The position numbers and the translations under genes were made by a program. This document shows, piece after piece, positions 25,452 to 34,136 of a stretch of DNA of 54,629 nt. The notes below the pieces were generated by a model. It was not told where the DNA came from. It did not search any database and worked only from the letters and a program-made list of their open reading frames with translations. Source of the stretch: Saccharofermentans sp. GTDB lineage: Bacteria; Bacillota; Clostridia; Saccharofermentanales; Saccharofermentanaceae. The DNA lies in contig JAKSRD010000010.1 of the NCBI GenBank assembly GCA_024403795.1, forward strand, positions 1 to 54,629. The letters run 5' to 3'. The first letter of the stretch is position 1; each line of letters begins with the position of its first letter.

Positions 25452-26330
25452 TCACTTTCCTGCAAACGCGTAGAACGTACCGTCAAAGCTGTCCAGTGTT
25501 GCTCTGGTGCATGCGACATTATGAACTCTTACCATCGACGCGCCGAGCGATGCGGCGATGTATGAAAGGCCTGCGGTGGCATTGTCCAAAGAAGCTTCGT
25601 CCGCTTCGTCACCGCCTGCAAAAAGCTTCGAGAAACGTTTTCTTGAAGCTGCATAAAGGATCGGATATCTGCCTCCGAATCCGAATGCCGCAAGCGAAGC
25701 CGTGAGCGCCGCATCCATGGGTCTTGTCGTGCCGAAGCCGATACCGGGATCGGTCATGATCATGTCATCGGGAATGCCTGCTTTGCGTGCGATCTCAATA
25801 CTCTCGGTGAGTTCTCTCAAAGCTCGCGTTGTAACTGCTTCATATTCGATCGCGGGATCGCCGGAAGTTCTTCTGTTGAACATCAGAACACATCCTGCTT
25901 TACCTTCGGAGACGACCTTTGCCATATCGGGATCGCCCCTGAATCCGGTTATGTCATTTACGATGTCGCAGCCTGCAGCAATGGCTGCCTTTGCGACTTC
26001 AGACTTATATGTATCGACCGACAAAGGAATGTCGAAGCGTTCTCTTATTGCTTCAAGAGAAGGGATCAGTCTGTTAAGCTCCTCTTCGGCACTTACCGCT
26101 TCAGCGGCAGGACCCGTTGCTTCGGCACCGATATCGATGCAGTCCGCGCCTTCTCTTACCATGAGTGCGCACCTGTCGATCGCAGCATCAACGGAGACAT
26201 ATCTGCCGCCGTCGGAGAATGAATCCGGAGTGAGATTAAGGATGCCCATGATATGGGTCTTGACGCCCATATCCAAGCTTCTTGTTCCGCATCTGTATAT
26301 TCCGTTAAATCTTCCGTCGGTGGTATTCAT
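25452..26330 (-). CDS. folP: Dihydropteroate synthase
   Basis: Joins 6-hydroxymethyl-dihydropterin diphosphate to p-aminobenzoate. The protein (292 aa from this start) shows MGILNLTPDSFSDGG, the loop-2 motif as DIGAEATGP (usually DIGGESTRPG), SVDTYKSEVA, DITGF, and the C-terminal R-V-H-N-V region. The loop-2 change replaces the usual Ser-Thr-Arg. An alternative GTG start at 26354 overlaps folE by 8 bp; 26330 is preferred because AAGGGT precedes it, though spacing is long. Confidence 0.9.
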   Translation of the reverse strand: MNTTDGRFNGIYRCGTRSLDMGVKTHIMGILNLTPDSFSDGGRYVSVDAAIDRCALMVREGADCIDIGAEATGPAAEAVSAEEELNRLIPSLEAIRERFDIPLSVDTYKSEVAKAAIAAGCDIVNDITGFRGDPDMAKVVSEGKAGCVLMFNRRTSGDPAIEYEAVTTRALRELTESIEIARKAGIPDDMIMTDPGIGFGTTRPMDAALTASLAAFGFGGRYPILYAASRKRFSKLFAGGDEADEASLDNATAGLSYIAASLGASMVRVHNVACTRATLDSFDGTFYAFAGK

Positions 26331-26346
26331 CCGTGTATTACCCTTA

Positions 26347-26970
26347 TCAGACACCCGAGCGCTGTCTGTTGATCAGTGCGAGTGCCTCGTTTCTTGTTCT
26401 TGCATCGGTCCTGCAGCCGCCGCGCATTGCGGATGTAACGGTCTTGGAACCTGGCTTTCTTACACCTCTCATCGTCATGCAAAGATGCTCCGCTTCAATG
26501 ATGACGCATACGGATCTTGCATCGACTGCGCGCTCGATCTCGTCAGCGATCTCAGATGTGAGACGCTCCTGAAGCTGGGGTTTTCTTGAGAGGGTGTCCA
26601 CGATCCTTGCTACCTTTGAGAGGCCCAATATCTTGCCGTCTCTCGGAATATATACGACGTGTGCCTTGCCGTGGAACGGAAGGAGATGGTGCTCGCACAT
26701 TGAATAGAACGGGATGTCGCCGATAAGGATCATCTCGTCATTGCCTTCGCCGTGGAAAACCTTTACGTCCTGGTTGATATCTCTGTGAAGGCCGGCAAAA
26801 ACCTCCGCATACATTCTTGCAACTCTCTTCGGAGTCTCCTGAAGACCTTCTCTCTCAGGATCCTCACCGATGGCTTCAAGGATCTCTCTTACTGCTTTCT
26901 CGATCTTGGGAAGATCCATGTTCTTACGGCTCTCCTCGGGAATTGCAAAATCGTTATCATAATCGTACAT
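26347..26970 (-). CDS. folE: GTP cyclohydrolase I
   Basis: First enzyme of folate synthesis, GTP to dihydroneopterin triphosphate. The 207-aa protein has [10 protein letters not shown], the zinc motif [29 protein letters not shown] and the second zinc cysteine in [11 protein letters not shown]. It heads the folE-folP-folB/K operon. Confidence 0.97.
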   Translation of the reverse strand: MYDYDNDFAIPEESRKNMDLPKIEKAVREILEAIGEDPEREGLQETPKRVARMYAEVFAGLHRDINQDVKVFHGEGNDEMILIGDIPFYSMCEHHLLPFHGKAHVVYIPRDGKILGLSKVARIVDTLSRKPQLQERLTSEIADEIERAVDARSVCVIIEAEHLCMTMRGVRKPGSKTVTSAMRGGCRTDARTRNEALALINRQRSGV

Positions 26971-27037
26971 GTGTAATCACCTCAATTTCAAAACAATATC
27001 AAAACGAACTCATGATCAAATAAAGATCAGAGCAGGA

Positions 27038-28033
27038 TCAAAGATACTTTTTCCTGTAGTCCATGGGTGTCATGCCCATCTGTTTTCTGAAAGCGACATT
27101 GAATCTTTGCGGTGACGAGAAGCCTGACTGCAACGAGATCGCCGATACCTTGATCTCGTTATTCCTCAGGAGCTTGCATGCTTTCTCTATCCTCTTCTTC
27201 ATCAGATAGTTCATCGGGCTGATACCCATCTCGTCTCTGAAAGCACGGGTGAAATAGCCCTGACTCAGGAATACGTAAGAAGCTGCCTCCGATACGGTGA
27301 TCCCCTGATCGAAGTTCTCATCCATATACTGCTTTGCGATCGCAACAAGTTCCTTGGCCTTACCGTTCTTAACACGGAGGCTTTCCTCCCACTCACCCTG
27401 AATGGCTCTGGAGAGAATGATCATGAGTTCTACCGTAAGGCTGTGGATCATGAGTTCCTTTGCGTAGCGGTTCTCGGAATCCTCAATGACGATACGCTCC
27501 GTGAGCTGGTTGATCTCCTTCTTCTCGTTACCGGAGATGACGAAGAACGGCTGCCTTGTGATGTCGTTATCTTCTGTTACACCGAGATCGGCGAACTTGA
27601 GGAAATTCTCGAGTGATATCTTCGCGAGAGAGCCGGGAATGGAAATACTCGGACCCGCGTTGTTGGTCATGGCCTGAGCCTTCTTATTGACCTTGCGTGA
27701 CTCGCGTGTCTGCTCAAGTTCAGATGTATCATGAACAAAGCCGAAATACAGATTGAACATGTCAGCCTTGCCGCTCTTGATGATGAGCTTGTGTCTGACA
27801 AGAGGTCTGATGACAACGACAGAACCCTCCGTAAGAATGACAGTCTCACCGCCGATCACGGCTTCGATCTTGCCTTCTCTTAGATAGAGAAGCTCGTGTG
27901 AATTATGCATGCTGTCATCAGGAAGCGAATCTTTCGTATCATAGAAGTGCTCAAGTCCCTCGATAACTATCGGCACTGAGCCCTCAGATAAGAAAACGTC
28001 ATCCTCGATTGCAGAAAGAAGCTTGTTGCTCAT
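27038..28033 (-). CDS. AraC family transcriptional regulator
   Basis: A 331-aa regulator with an N-terminal cupin-type sensor (about 20-125: HELLYLREGKIEAVIGGE, SVVVIRPLVRHKL) and a C-terminal double HTH (about 230-330: SEAASYVFLSQGYFTRAFRDE, then FSSPQRFNVAFRKQMGMTPMDYRKKY). It lies 15 bp after the esterase-like gene, so the two are probably co-transcribed. Carbohydrate sensing is typical for this architecture, but the ligand is unknown. Confidence 0.93.
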   Translation of the reverse strand: MSNKLLSAIEDDVFLSEGSVPIVIEGLEHFYDTKDSLPDDSMHNSHELLYLREGKIEAVIGGETVILTEGSVVVIRPLVRHKLIIKSGKADMFNLYFGFVHDTSELEQTRESRKVNKKAQAMTNNAGPSISIPGSLAKISLENFLKFADLGVTEDNDITRQPFFVISGNEKKEINQLTERIVIEDSENRYAKELMIHSLTVELMIILSRAIQGEWEESLRVKNGKAKELVAIAKQYMDENFDQGITVSEAASYVFLSQGYFTRAFRDEMGISPMNYLMKKRIEKACKLLRNNEIKVSAISLQSGFSSPQRFNVAFRKQMGMTPMDYRKKYL

Positions 28034-28048
28034 TTTCTAATCCCCTTT

Positions 28049-30307
28049 TCAGATAAAATTGATCGCATCGATGTAGATCTCACCATTGCGTTCCTTGTCC
28101 TCGATGTAGATCCTCAGACTGTTAAGTCTGATGGGTCCGTCTTCTGAATAATCCAAAGTAATCGTCTGCCAGGTAAGCTGCTGCTTGATCTCAGCCTCGC
28201 CGAAGTCCTCGACGATGAGTTTCTTTTTCTTCTGGTCAGGATTGAATACGGACAATTGGATCCTTGATCTTCCGTATATCTCGATCGGCGCGAAAAGCGA
28301 CGCGTACTCAAGGCACGGTTCGAATCCGTAGAGCGACTTATCAGTCTCATAACGGATCCTCAGAGAAGCACTTCCGGTAAGCTTGTGAATGTTATCCTGC
28401 GAGATGATACCCTTGCCCTTGAAGGTTCTGTAGATCTCCAATGTCTCAAACTCGGAATCAGGTGTTCTCTTACCTACGAACTGAAGCTTGTCGCAATGCG
28501 TGAAGCTCAGGTCAGGTGCAAAATACGCCGGATCCCTGTCGAATCTGAACGGCAGGATCGGAAGATCCTCACCGTTCTTCAGCGTGGCATCATGCGGGAA
28601 CGGCGAGAAACCGTAAGTGATCGACTGCGGCTCCTCGATGTCATCGCGCCAGACCATTACGCACATGCCGTAAAGGCTCTTCGCGTGCGCCGGGTAGAAG
28701 ATCCTGTCCTCGCCCGCGATCGCAAATCCCGTGATCTCACCGGTCGCGTCCTGCGCATTAAGTCCGGAATTCAGATTGCTGAATTTGATGATCCTCTTGT
28801 TGCCCGCGATCTCGATATCGTTCGGTTCCGGCGATGACTTACTCATCTTCGGAGAGAAATGAGTGCCGAGCGCTACTGTCGCAAGTCTCATGCCGAGGAT
28901 AAAGCTGATCGTCTTATCCGGCAAGAGCATGTCGTGCATGCTTACGATACCTGACGGCATTGAGAGCATCTTGGTAAATGCAGTGAAGTTCTCGTTGAAC
29001 TCCAGGATCCTATACGGATCGTTGAAATCAACGTCATTCGGGTGCATCGTTACGAACAATACGGAAGGCATTACGGACTCATCGAAAACCGCCTTCGGCT
29101 CGAATACATCTGCCAATGTCGTCATGAGACCCATAAGGAAAAGATCGTATCTGTCGAACAGGAGCTCGCCCATGTCGGGAGAGAAGCAGAATCCTCTTAC
29201 CGCAAGATTCTTGAGCGGCACGAGCTTTGTCCTGTAAAGGATCGACATTCTGTACTTGAGCTTGATGAACTGTCTCTCATCTTCACTGCTGAGCCTGCTG
29301 TCATCAACCTTCTTCTCGGGGATCATGTTGAAGTCGAGCTGGCTTGCACTTGAGAAGGAGATGTTCTCCTTATGTCCCTTTGAAGCATTGAGTGAGCTGT
29401 CACCGGAAGTAGGGAAATCAATATCAAGCGGCTTGATGTCATCTGGATCTTCACCCTGCAAACGCTTGAGTTCATCCTGCATGGAGATATCGATATCACC
29501 GGAATCAGTTGTATCACGGTATTCTTTCTTGAGCTTCTCGGTCCTTTTCTTCTTCTCGTCGATCTCAAGGAGCCTTTTATAACCCTCTTCGTCGAGATAG
29601 AGACCCATATCCGTGACCGCATCCTTGAGAGCTTCAACGCTGTCCATCGCACCGGATGAGATCCAGTTGAGGATGGTGGAATCGTTATAAGCAAGATCGA
29701 CAACGCCGACAGGATATGAGATCTGGTCACTCAATCTGTAAGCAAATGCAAATGCCGAAGAAGAGACATCGGCAAGCTTGCTCGTCTCTGTAACCTTGAT
29801 CCACTCGACATCCTTGAAATGAGTCTTATCTTCAGCGGGATAGATCTCCTCGCCCTCTTCAAGACCTGATCTTGAAGGTGAGAAGAATCTCAGATAATTC
29901 ATGACCTTACGCTTGAGCGGTGCCTTTGTGGCATTAGCTTCCTTCATCGGGATCGAGAGGAAATCAGAACCCAGGAATACCCAGACGTCACCGCATCGCA
30001 TGTCGCTCATTACGGTCTGATCCGTCAGGCACTTGAAAGTAAACGTATATGCGTCGCCCGAAGCCTTATAAGGCGGGATGACAAAACTGAACTTACCCTT
30101 TGCAGAGGTCGTTGTCTCGCGGCTCAGGATGACACCGTAATCGGTATCGAGCTTACTGACCTTTCTGCCGTCCGTCGGGTCCTTAACGATCTCAAGCGTT
30201 ATCGTGGCACTCGGTGCCGCAACACCCTCTATCTTCAATTCCACACCCTGCTGGAATACGCACTTGCTCGTAAGCCAGCTGGGCAAAATAATCGGATTAA
30301 TCTGCAT
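28049..30307 (-). CDS. Sialate O-acetylesterase-like protein with degenerate active site
   Basis: A 752-aa homologue of the SASA-type sialate O-acetylesterases, without a signal peptide. The framework is recognisable: an opening FQQGVELKIEG domain, the block usually reading GQSNM as GSDFL, the PVGVVDLAYNDS block where family members have GGT, a region FCFSPDMGE where they have WYQGES, and the VLFVTMHPND and EDRIFYPAHAKS blocks. The expected Ser, and Glu-Ser region, are therefore replaced. A charged insert (about 255-325) and a C-terminal jelly-roll-like domain follow. Probably cytoplasmic and perhaps non-catalytic. Followed by an AraC gene. Confidence 0.75.
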   Translation of the reverse strand: MQINPIILPSWLTSKCVFQQGVELKIEGVAAPSATITLEIVKDPTDGRKVSKLDTDYGVILSRETTTSAKGKFSFVIPPYKASGDAYTFTFKCLTDQTVMSDMRCGDVWVFLGSDFLSIPMKEANATKAPLKRKVMNYLRFFSPSRSGLEEGEEIYPAEDKTHFKDVEWIKVTETSKLADVSSSAFAFAYRLSDQISYPVGVVDLAYNDSTILNWISSGAMDSVEALKDAVTDMGLYLDEEGYKRLLEIDEKKKRTEKLKKEYRDTTDSGDIDISMQDELKRLQGEDPDDIKPLDIDFPTSGDSSLNASKGHKENISFSSASQLDFNMIPEKKVDDSRLSSEDERQFIKLKYRMSILYRTKLVPLKNLAVRGFCFSPDMGELLFDRYDLFLMGLMTTLADVFEPKAVFDESVMPSVLFVTMHPNDVDFNDPYRILEFNENFTAFTKMLSMPSGIVSMHDMLLPDKTISFILGMRLATVALGTHFSPKMSKSSPEPNDIEIAGNKRIIKFSNLNSGLNAQDATGEITGFAIAGEDRIFYPAHAKSLYGMCVMVWRDDIEEPQSITYGFSPFPHDATLKNGEDLPILPFRFDRDPAYFAPDLSFTHCDKLQFVGKRTPDSEFETLEIYRTFKGKGIISQDNIHKLTGSASLRIRYETDKSLYGFEPCLEYASLFAPIEIYGRSRIQLSVFNPDQKKKKLIVEDFGEAEIKQQLTWQTITLDYSEDGPIRLNSLRIYIEDKERNGEIYIDAINFI

Positions 30308-30341
30308 CTTTTACCTCGTTTGTAAAGCGACTTATCCGAGT

Positions 30342-30347
30342 ATTATA
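30342..30347 (-). promoter_or_regulatory. -10 element for the esterase-like gene
   Basis: TATAAT on the minus strand, 35 bp ahead of the ATG at 30307, in an AT-rich leader; no good -35. GAGGTAAA is the ribosome site. Confidence 0.45.
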
Positions 30348-30361
30348 CAATAAATATATAT

Positions 30362-30402
30362 TAAAAGAAAAGTTGCGGCAGCCGGAGACGTTCCGACCCG
30401 CA
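30362..30402 (-). terminator. Probable terminator after the DeoR-family gene
   Basis: Minus-strand imperfect hairpin TGCGG..CGGA / TCCG..CCGCA, followed by ACTTTTCTTTT, 20 bp after the DeoR stop. Confidence 0.6.
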
Positions 30403-30421
30403 GTTTGTAAATCAGGATCTG

Positions 30422-31198
30422 TCAGACTTCACCGATGATGACTTCAATGCCCTTGGCGCGGCAAAGGTCCAAGATCTCAGGGGATGCGCCGGAATCCGTA
30501 ATGAGATAATCGATCCTGTCCGTGGGAATGAACGAAGACGCGGAATCGGTCCCGAGCTTGGTCGAGTCGATCAAAGCGACGATCTTTTTCGCGCGGTCGG
30601 CACAAAGACGCTTAAGCTCAAGCTCAAAGAAATTATCACCTGAAAGTCCGGACTCGGCCGAAAAGCCGTTACCTGAAACAAAATAAAACTCAGCTGAAAG
30701 TCTTCCGAGCATCTCTTTCGAAGAAAGTCCCTCGATGGTGCCGGAATGCGGTCTCAGCATGCCGCCGAGAATAATGATCGACTTGAAGTTACTGTTACGC
30801 TGAAGCTCCATGGCAGTATGGATTCCGTTCGTTATGACGGTCACATCCTTAACCTGCTTCAGGTAAGGGATCATATGAAAAGTAGTCGAACTGGCATCCA
30901 TGAAGATCGTATTTCCGCTGCCGACCAGACTTGCCGCCTTAGCGCCGATCGCATTCTTGAGGTCGACGTGGGTTACGGCACGAACCATGTAGTTCTCGCC
31001 GCTGTATGAAGACATCTTGCTCGGAAGCTTGATCCCGCCGTGGAATCGGATAATGGCACCGTCTCTCTCAAGAGCTCTGATATCCGTTCTGATCGTGGCG
31101 CCGGTGACGCCAAGTCGGGTTGAGAGAACGGTCGTATTGATCTCTCCCTCAGCCTCAAGGATATCCAGGATCTGTTTTCTTCTGTCGGTGTTATTCAT
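30422..31198 (-). CDS. DeoR/GlpR family transcriptional regulator
   Basis: Sugar-phosphate-responsive repressor type, 258 aa: N-terminal HTH (residues 5-58; RKQILDILEAEGEI, LSTRLGVTGATIRTDIRAL) and a C-terminal ISOCOT-fold sensor (SGNTIFMDASSTTFHM, VITNGIHTAMEL, IIILGGMLRP, LIDSTKLG). It ends before the esterase-like gene, which it may regulate. The ATG at 31198 has no Shine-Dalgarno, and the promoter lies only 8 bp upstream, so the mRNA may be leaderless. Confidence 0.94.
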   Translation of the reverse strand: MNNTDRRKQILDILEAEGEINTTVLSTRLGVTGATIRTDIRALERDGAIIRFHGGIKLPSKMSSYSGENYMVRAVTHVDLKNAIGAKAASLVGSGNTIFMDASSTTFHMIPYLKQVKDVTVITNGIHTAMELQRNSNFKSIIILGGMLRPHSGTIEGLSSKEMLGRLSAEFYFVSGNGFSAESGLSGDNFFELELKRLCADRAKKIVALIDSTKLGTDSASSFIPTDRIDYLITDSGASPEILDLCRAKGIEVIIGEV

Positions 31199-31205
31199 GA
31201 GGAAG

Positions 31206-31234
31206 ATACTATCAAGTGAAAATCATTCTGTCAA
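31206..31234 (-). promoter_or_regulatory. Promoter of the DeoR-family gene
   Basis: Minus-strand -35 TTGACA (31229-31234), 17-bp spacer, -10 TAGTAT (31206-31211). The expected start point falls on or within a few bases of the ATG. Confidence 0.65.
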
Positions 31235-31311
31235 TTGCTTTTCATTTGCTGCACTTTTCGAAAATTGACTTCTTCAGAAGACACTCACCCTCAGCCTGCG
31301 CCTTCCCGTCC

Positions 31312-32289
31312 TCACGACTTCTGGAAATGCTGATAGTCCTTAGGGCTCGACCAGCTTCCGCCCCATGTCCAGCCGCGATCCGTAAACAGTTCATACGCTC
31401 TGTCCGACGTGGTTATTACGTGCGGTGTGTCAGAGGATCTGTCGCTGACATAATCGGATGCATTATCATGTGAATATTTGGGACTTCCGTCCGGATAAGT
31501 TACATAAGGATTCTGCTGAGGATTGATATCGATCGCTCTTCCCAGCGCGTGCTTCGAGAGATTCCCTGAGCCGGTCGCCGAACGGTAGCAGAATGCCGAC
31601 GTATTGTTGGCATCGATCGAATACCAGTCAGAATCGTCAGGATCTCCGGACCAGAAATTATCGATAAGATACATCGATTCAATCTGGTATCCTTCCGCGC
31701 AAAGTATCTCGAAAACCTCCAGGACATCAGATACGACATCTTCATTCACGATCATCTCACCGACCTGATAATCGCCGTCAAAATTGATGTGCAGCATCTT
31801 CAGATAACGGAGTTCGCTGAGGCTGATGTTGTCATTGTCCACATAAGACTGACCATAGATCCTCTCGTAAACGCTTCCGCCTTCTTCGATCTCCGATGAC
31901 GTGAAATACTGTGAGAGATTGTCCCTGTCGATCTCATCGTAATCGATGACCGTGCCCGCGCTGTAGCCCTTAAGGCTCTTAAGCTTCTCAGGTTCCGGTG
32001 TGGGTGTGGGTGTCGGTGAAGGTGTATCCGTCGGCGAGGGTGTCGGAGACGGTGTTGACGTTGGTGTCGGTGTCATTGTCGGCTCTGCCGAAGAAGTCGT
32101 TAACGGATCTTCCGTGCTCTCGCCCGAATAAGTGCTCGCTTCGGTCATGCCCGGCATCAGTGACGGATCGGTGCTGTCCTTCTTGCTGAGCTTCACTACA
32201 ACGATCGCCGTCGCACCTATGACGATGCACATGCCGGCAATAAGAAGACCCGTAATAATATTCTCTCTGCGCTTCCTTTTGTCAGACAC
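31312..32289 (-). CDS. M15 family cell-wall peptidase (D-Ala-D-Ala carboxypeptidase/endopeptidase-like), membrane-anchored
   Basis: A 325-aa peptidoglycan hydrolase of the VanY/CwlK group. After a cytoplasmic tip and one membrane helix (about 12-32) comes a Thr/Pro-rich wall-spanning linker (about 60-100, many TPTPTP/SPTPTP repeats) and then the zinc domain, with SKHALGRAIDINP (the SxHxxGxAxD motif, about 248-258) and a C-terminal DYQHF with the second histidine. It starts with GTG at 32289 behind AAGGAG. It is extracytoplasmic, acting on peptide stems. Confidence 0.92.
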   Translation of the reverse strand: MSDKRKRRENIITGLLIAGMCIVIGATAIVVVKLSKKDSTDPSLMPGMTEASTYSGESTEDPLTTSSAEPTMTPTPTSTPSPTPSPTDTPSPTPTPTPEPEKLKSLKGYSAGTVIDYDEIDRDNLSQYFTSSEIEEGGSVYERIYGQSYVDNDNISLSELRYLKMLHINFDGDYQVGEMIVNEDVVSDVLEVFEILCAEGYQIESMYLIDNFWSGDPDDSDWYSIDANNTSAFCYRSATGSGNLSKHALGRAIDINPQQNPYVTYPDGSPKYSHDNASDYVSDRSSDTPHVITTSDRAYELFTDRGWTWGGSWSSPKDYQHFQKS

Positions 32290-32339
32290 GAAGAACGCTC
32301 CTTACCCACTGTTCTTTTTTGTTATCTTTTCCGACAATC

Positions 32340-32368
32340 TTATCACAACAATGTTTTTTTGCTATAAT
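32340..32368 (+). promoter_or_regulatory. Promoter of tRNA-Leu
   Basis: -35 TTATCA (32340-32345), 17-bp spacer, perfect -10 TATAAT (32363-32368), 12 bp ahead of the tRNA. Confidence 0.7.
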
Positions 32369-32380
32369 GTCTGCCTGTAA

Positions 32381-32463
<83 letters not shown>

Positions 32464-32470
32464 ATATCAA

Positions 32471-32503
32471 GGGACTGTCTCAGGATTGAGGCAGTCCCTT
32501 TCT
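32471..32503 (+). terminator. Rho-independent terminator of tRNA-Leu
   Basis: Stem GGGACTGTCTCA/TGAGGCAGTCCC (one T-G pair) with a GGAT loop, followed by TTTCTC. Confidence 0.85.
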
Positions 32504-32571
32504 CATATATGTGAACTGATTGCCGCATGAACTCTTTCGAGACTTATCGAGAAGCAACCGTGTGCCGAGTA

Positions 32572-33195
32572 TTATTTTCGAGTCTTAACAAGCAACAATC
32601 TGCCCTCGTTTACCGATACTTCCGCGGTCTTTCCGGGTAGCACTTCGTTGCTGATCCCGTACTGATAATCACAGGTAATCTCAGCATTCGTAAGCGGATA
32701 CTTGGCATTGATCTCATTTACACCGTGGGCACTTCCATCGATATTCAGGAGCGAGAAAAACGCGTAATCCCCGGTGATCTCCACAGGGCTGCCGGAGATG
32801 ATCGACATCTCAGAATAATCGTCTATTATCAGGCCTTTGAGGCCGAGCGAATCAAGATAAAGAAGGATGGAAACATTTCCGAGAGTATGATCGAATCTTG
32901 CACCTACAACGCCGATCAGAAGAAAGTCTTTAAAACCGCGGCGGACACCTTCTTTGACTGCAAATACAGTGTCGGTATCATCCTTCTCGCAAGGCAGGAC
33001 GATCGTTTCTACGTCAAGGTTGGGATTCTCGTGGGAATCGAAGTCGCCGACGATCAATCCGGGCCTTACTCCGAGCTTTGCAAGATGCTTCAGCCCGCTG
33101 TCGCAGAAGATCACAAAGTCCTCCGGCTCAAGCACTCCGCAAATGAAGTCATAGTTATTGATATCTGCACCGCCAACGATCACGCAACGTCCCAT
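32572..33195 (-). CDS. thiN: Thiamine pyrophosphokinase
   Basis: Converts thiamine to TPP in one step. The 207-aa protein shows MGRCVIVGGADI at the start, IFCDSGL, LIVGDFDS, the CEKDDTDTVFAV substrate motif, GVVGARFDHTLGN, and the G-I-S-N-E-V region near the C-terminus. The start at 33195 has GAGGTGAT upstream. It lies downstream of thiM-thiE, with a 296-bp gap that includes a duplicated piece of thiE. Confidence 0.95.
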   Translation of the reverse strand: MGRCVIVGGADINNYDFICGVLEPEDFVIFCDSGLKHLAKLGVRPGLIVGDFDSHENPNLDVETIVLPCEKDDTDTVFAVKEGVRRGFKDFLLIGVVGARFDHTLGNVSILLYLDSLGLKGLIIDDYSEMSIISGSPVEITGDYAFFSLLNIDGSAHGVNEINAKYPLTNAEITCDYQYGISNEVLPGKTAEVSVNEGRLLLVKTRK

Positions 33196-33434
33196 TAAGA
33201 TCACCTCAATATTCAACAAAAGGCCGATGCACTTACCTCTTCCGGTTCTCCGCACGAGCAAAGAGTCAGCTTCGCACAACTGCCTTTTCCGGCCAAGTAT
33301 CTTAAAGTATATCAATTATTCGGTGCTTTTTGGCCTTCGAGGATTACGTTTATCGTGATGAGGACTAAGAGCGGCTTTTTGATGGGGTGTGGACTAACTT
33401 CAAGTAGATACACCCAACAGCATTCGAGTCGGAA

Positions 33435-33540
33435 CTTGACGGTCTCCCCGGCAAACTGTCCGAGCTCGCGGCACCGCCGTCAACCCTATGCTCACACCGC
33501 CTTGACCGTCTCCTCGGCAAGCTGTCTGAGTTCACGGCAC
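33435..33540. repeat. 66-bp-offset duplication of the thiE 3' end
   Basis: The stretch 33501-33540 (end of thiE) recurs at 33435-33474 with several substitutions: CTTGACGGTCTCCCCGGCAA versus CTTGACCGTCTCCTCGGCAA. Read on the minus strand, the extra copy still encodes CRELGQFAGETVK against CRELRQLAEETVK. It lies just past the thiE stop. The rest of 33196-33434 holds nothing I can identify. Confidence 0.75.
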
Positions 33541-34136
33541 TCGCCTTCGATGTCTTTGGCTGCAAAGATCGCACTGACCAGTGCAACACCGTCGACACCC
33601 GTTCCCGCAAGCTGTTTCATATTGGTCTTGCCGATGCCTCCGATCGCCACGACGGGGATGCCGGCAACGGCACAAATCCTCTCGAGGATCTCTTCGGAGA
33701 GAACACTGATCTCAGTCTTTGTGGATGTCGGAAAAACCGCGCCGACACCAAGGTAGTTCGCATCATTTGCAACCGCCTCGAAAGCCTCCTCCAAGGTGTG
33801 AACACTGACGCCGATTATCATGTCTTCACCGACCATACTCCTGACTTTTGCAGCATTCATATCTTCCTGTCCGAGATGGATCCCGTCGGCGTGACATTTG
33901 ATCGCGACGTTTACGTTGTCATTGATGATGAGCGGAACTCCGTGCTTTTTGCACAGTGAAGAGATCTCCATCGCTTCGGCAAGGAACTCCTCCTCGCTTA
34001 AGTTTTTCTCACGTAGCTGTACACAGGTTACACCGCCCTTTATTGCGGCTTCGACCTGCTCAATGAGGCTCCGGCCGTCAGTCCAGGCTCTGTCGGTTAC
34101 TGCATATAAAAGTAATGTCTTCTTATCGAAACTCAT
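33492..34136 (-). CDS. thiE: Thiamine-phosphate synthase
   Basis: Joins HMP-diphosphate to thiazole phosphate. The 214-aa TIM-barrel protein has LLLYAVTDR, GGVTCVQLREKN, ICKKHGVPLIINDN, the HLGQEDMN and SVHTLEEA blocks, YLGVGAVFPTSTK and VAIGGIGKTN. It overlaps thiM by 14 bp. The partial copy of its 3' end follows the stop. Confidence 0.96.
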   Translation of the reverse strand: MSFDKKTLLLYAVTDRAWTDGRSLIEQVEAAIKGGVTCVQLREKNLSEEEFLAEAMEISSLCKKHGVPLIINDNVNVAIKCHADGIHLGQEDMNAAKVRSMVGEDMIIGVSVHTLEEAFEAVANDANYLGVGAVFPTSTKTEISVLSEEILERICAVAGIPVVAIGGIGKTNMKQLAGTGVDGVALVSAIFAAKDIEGECRELRQLAEETVKAV

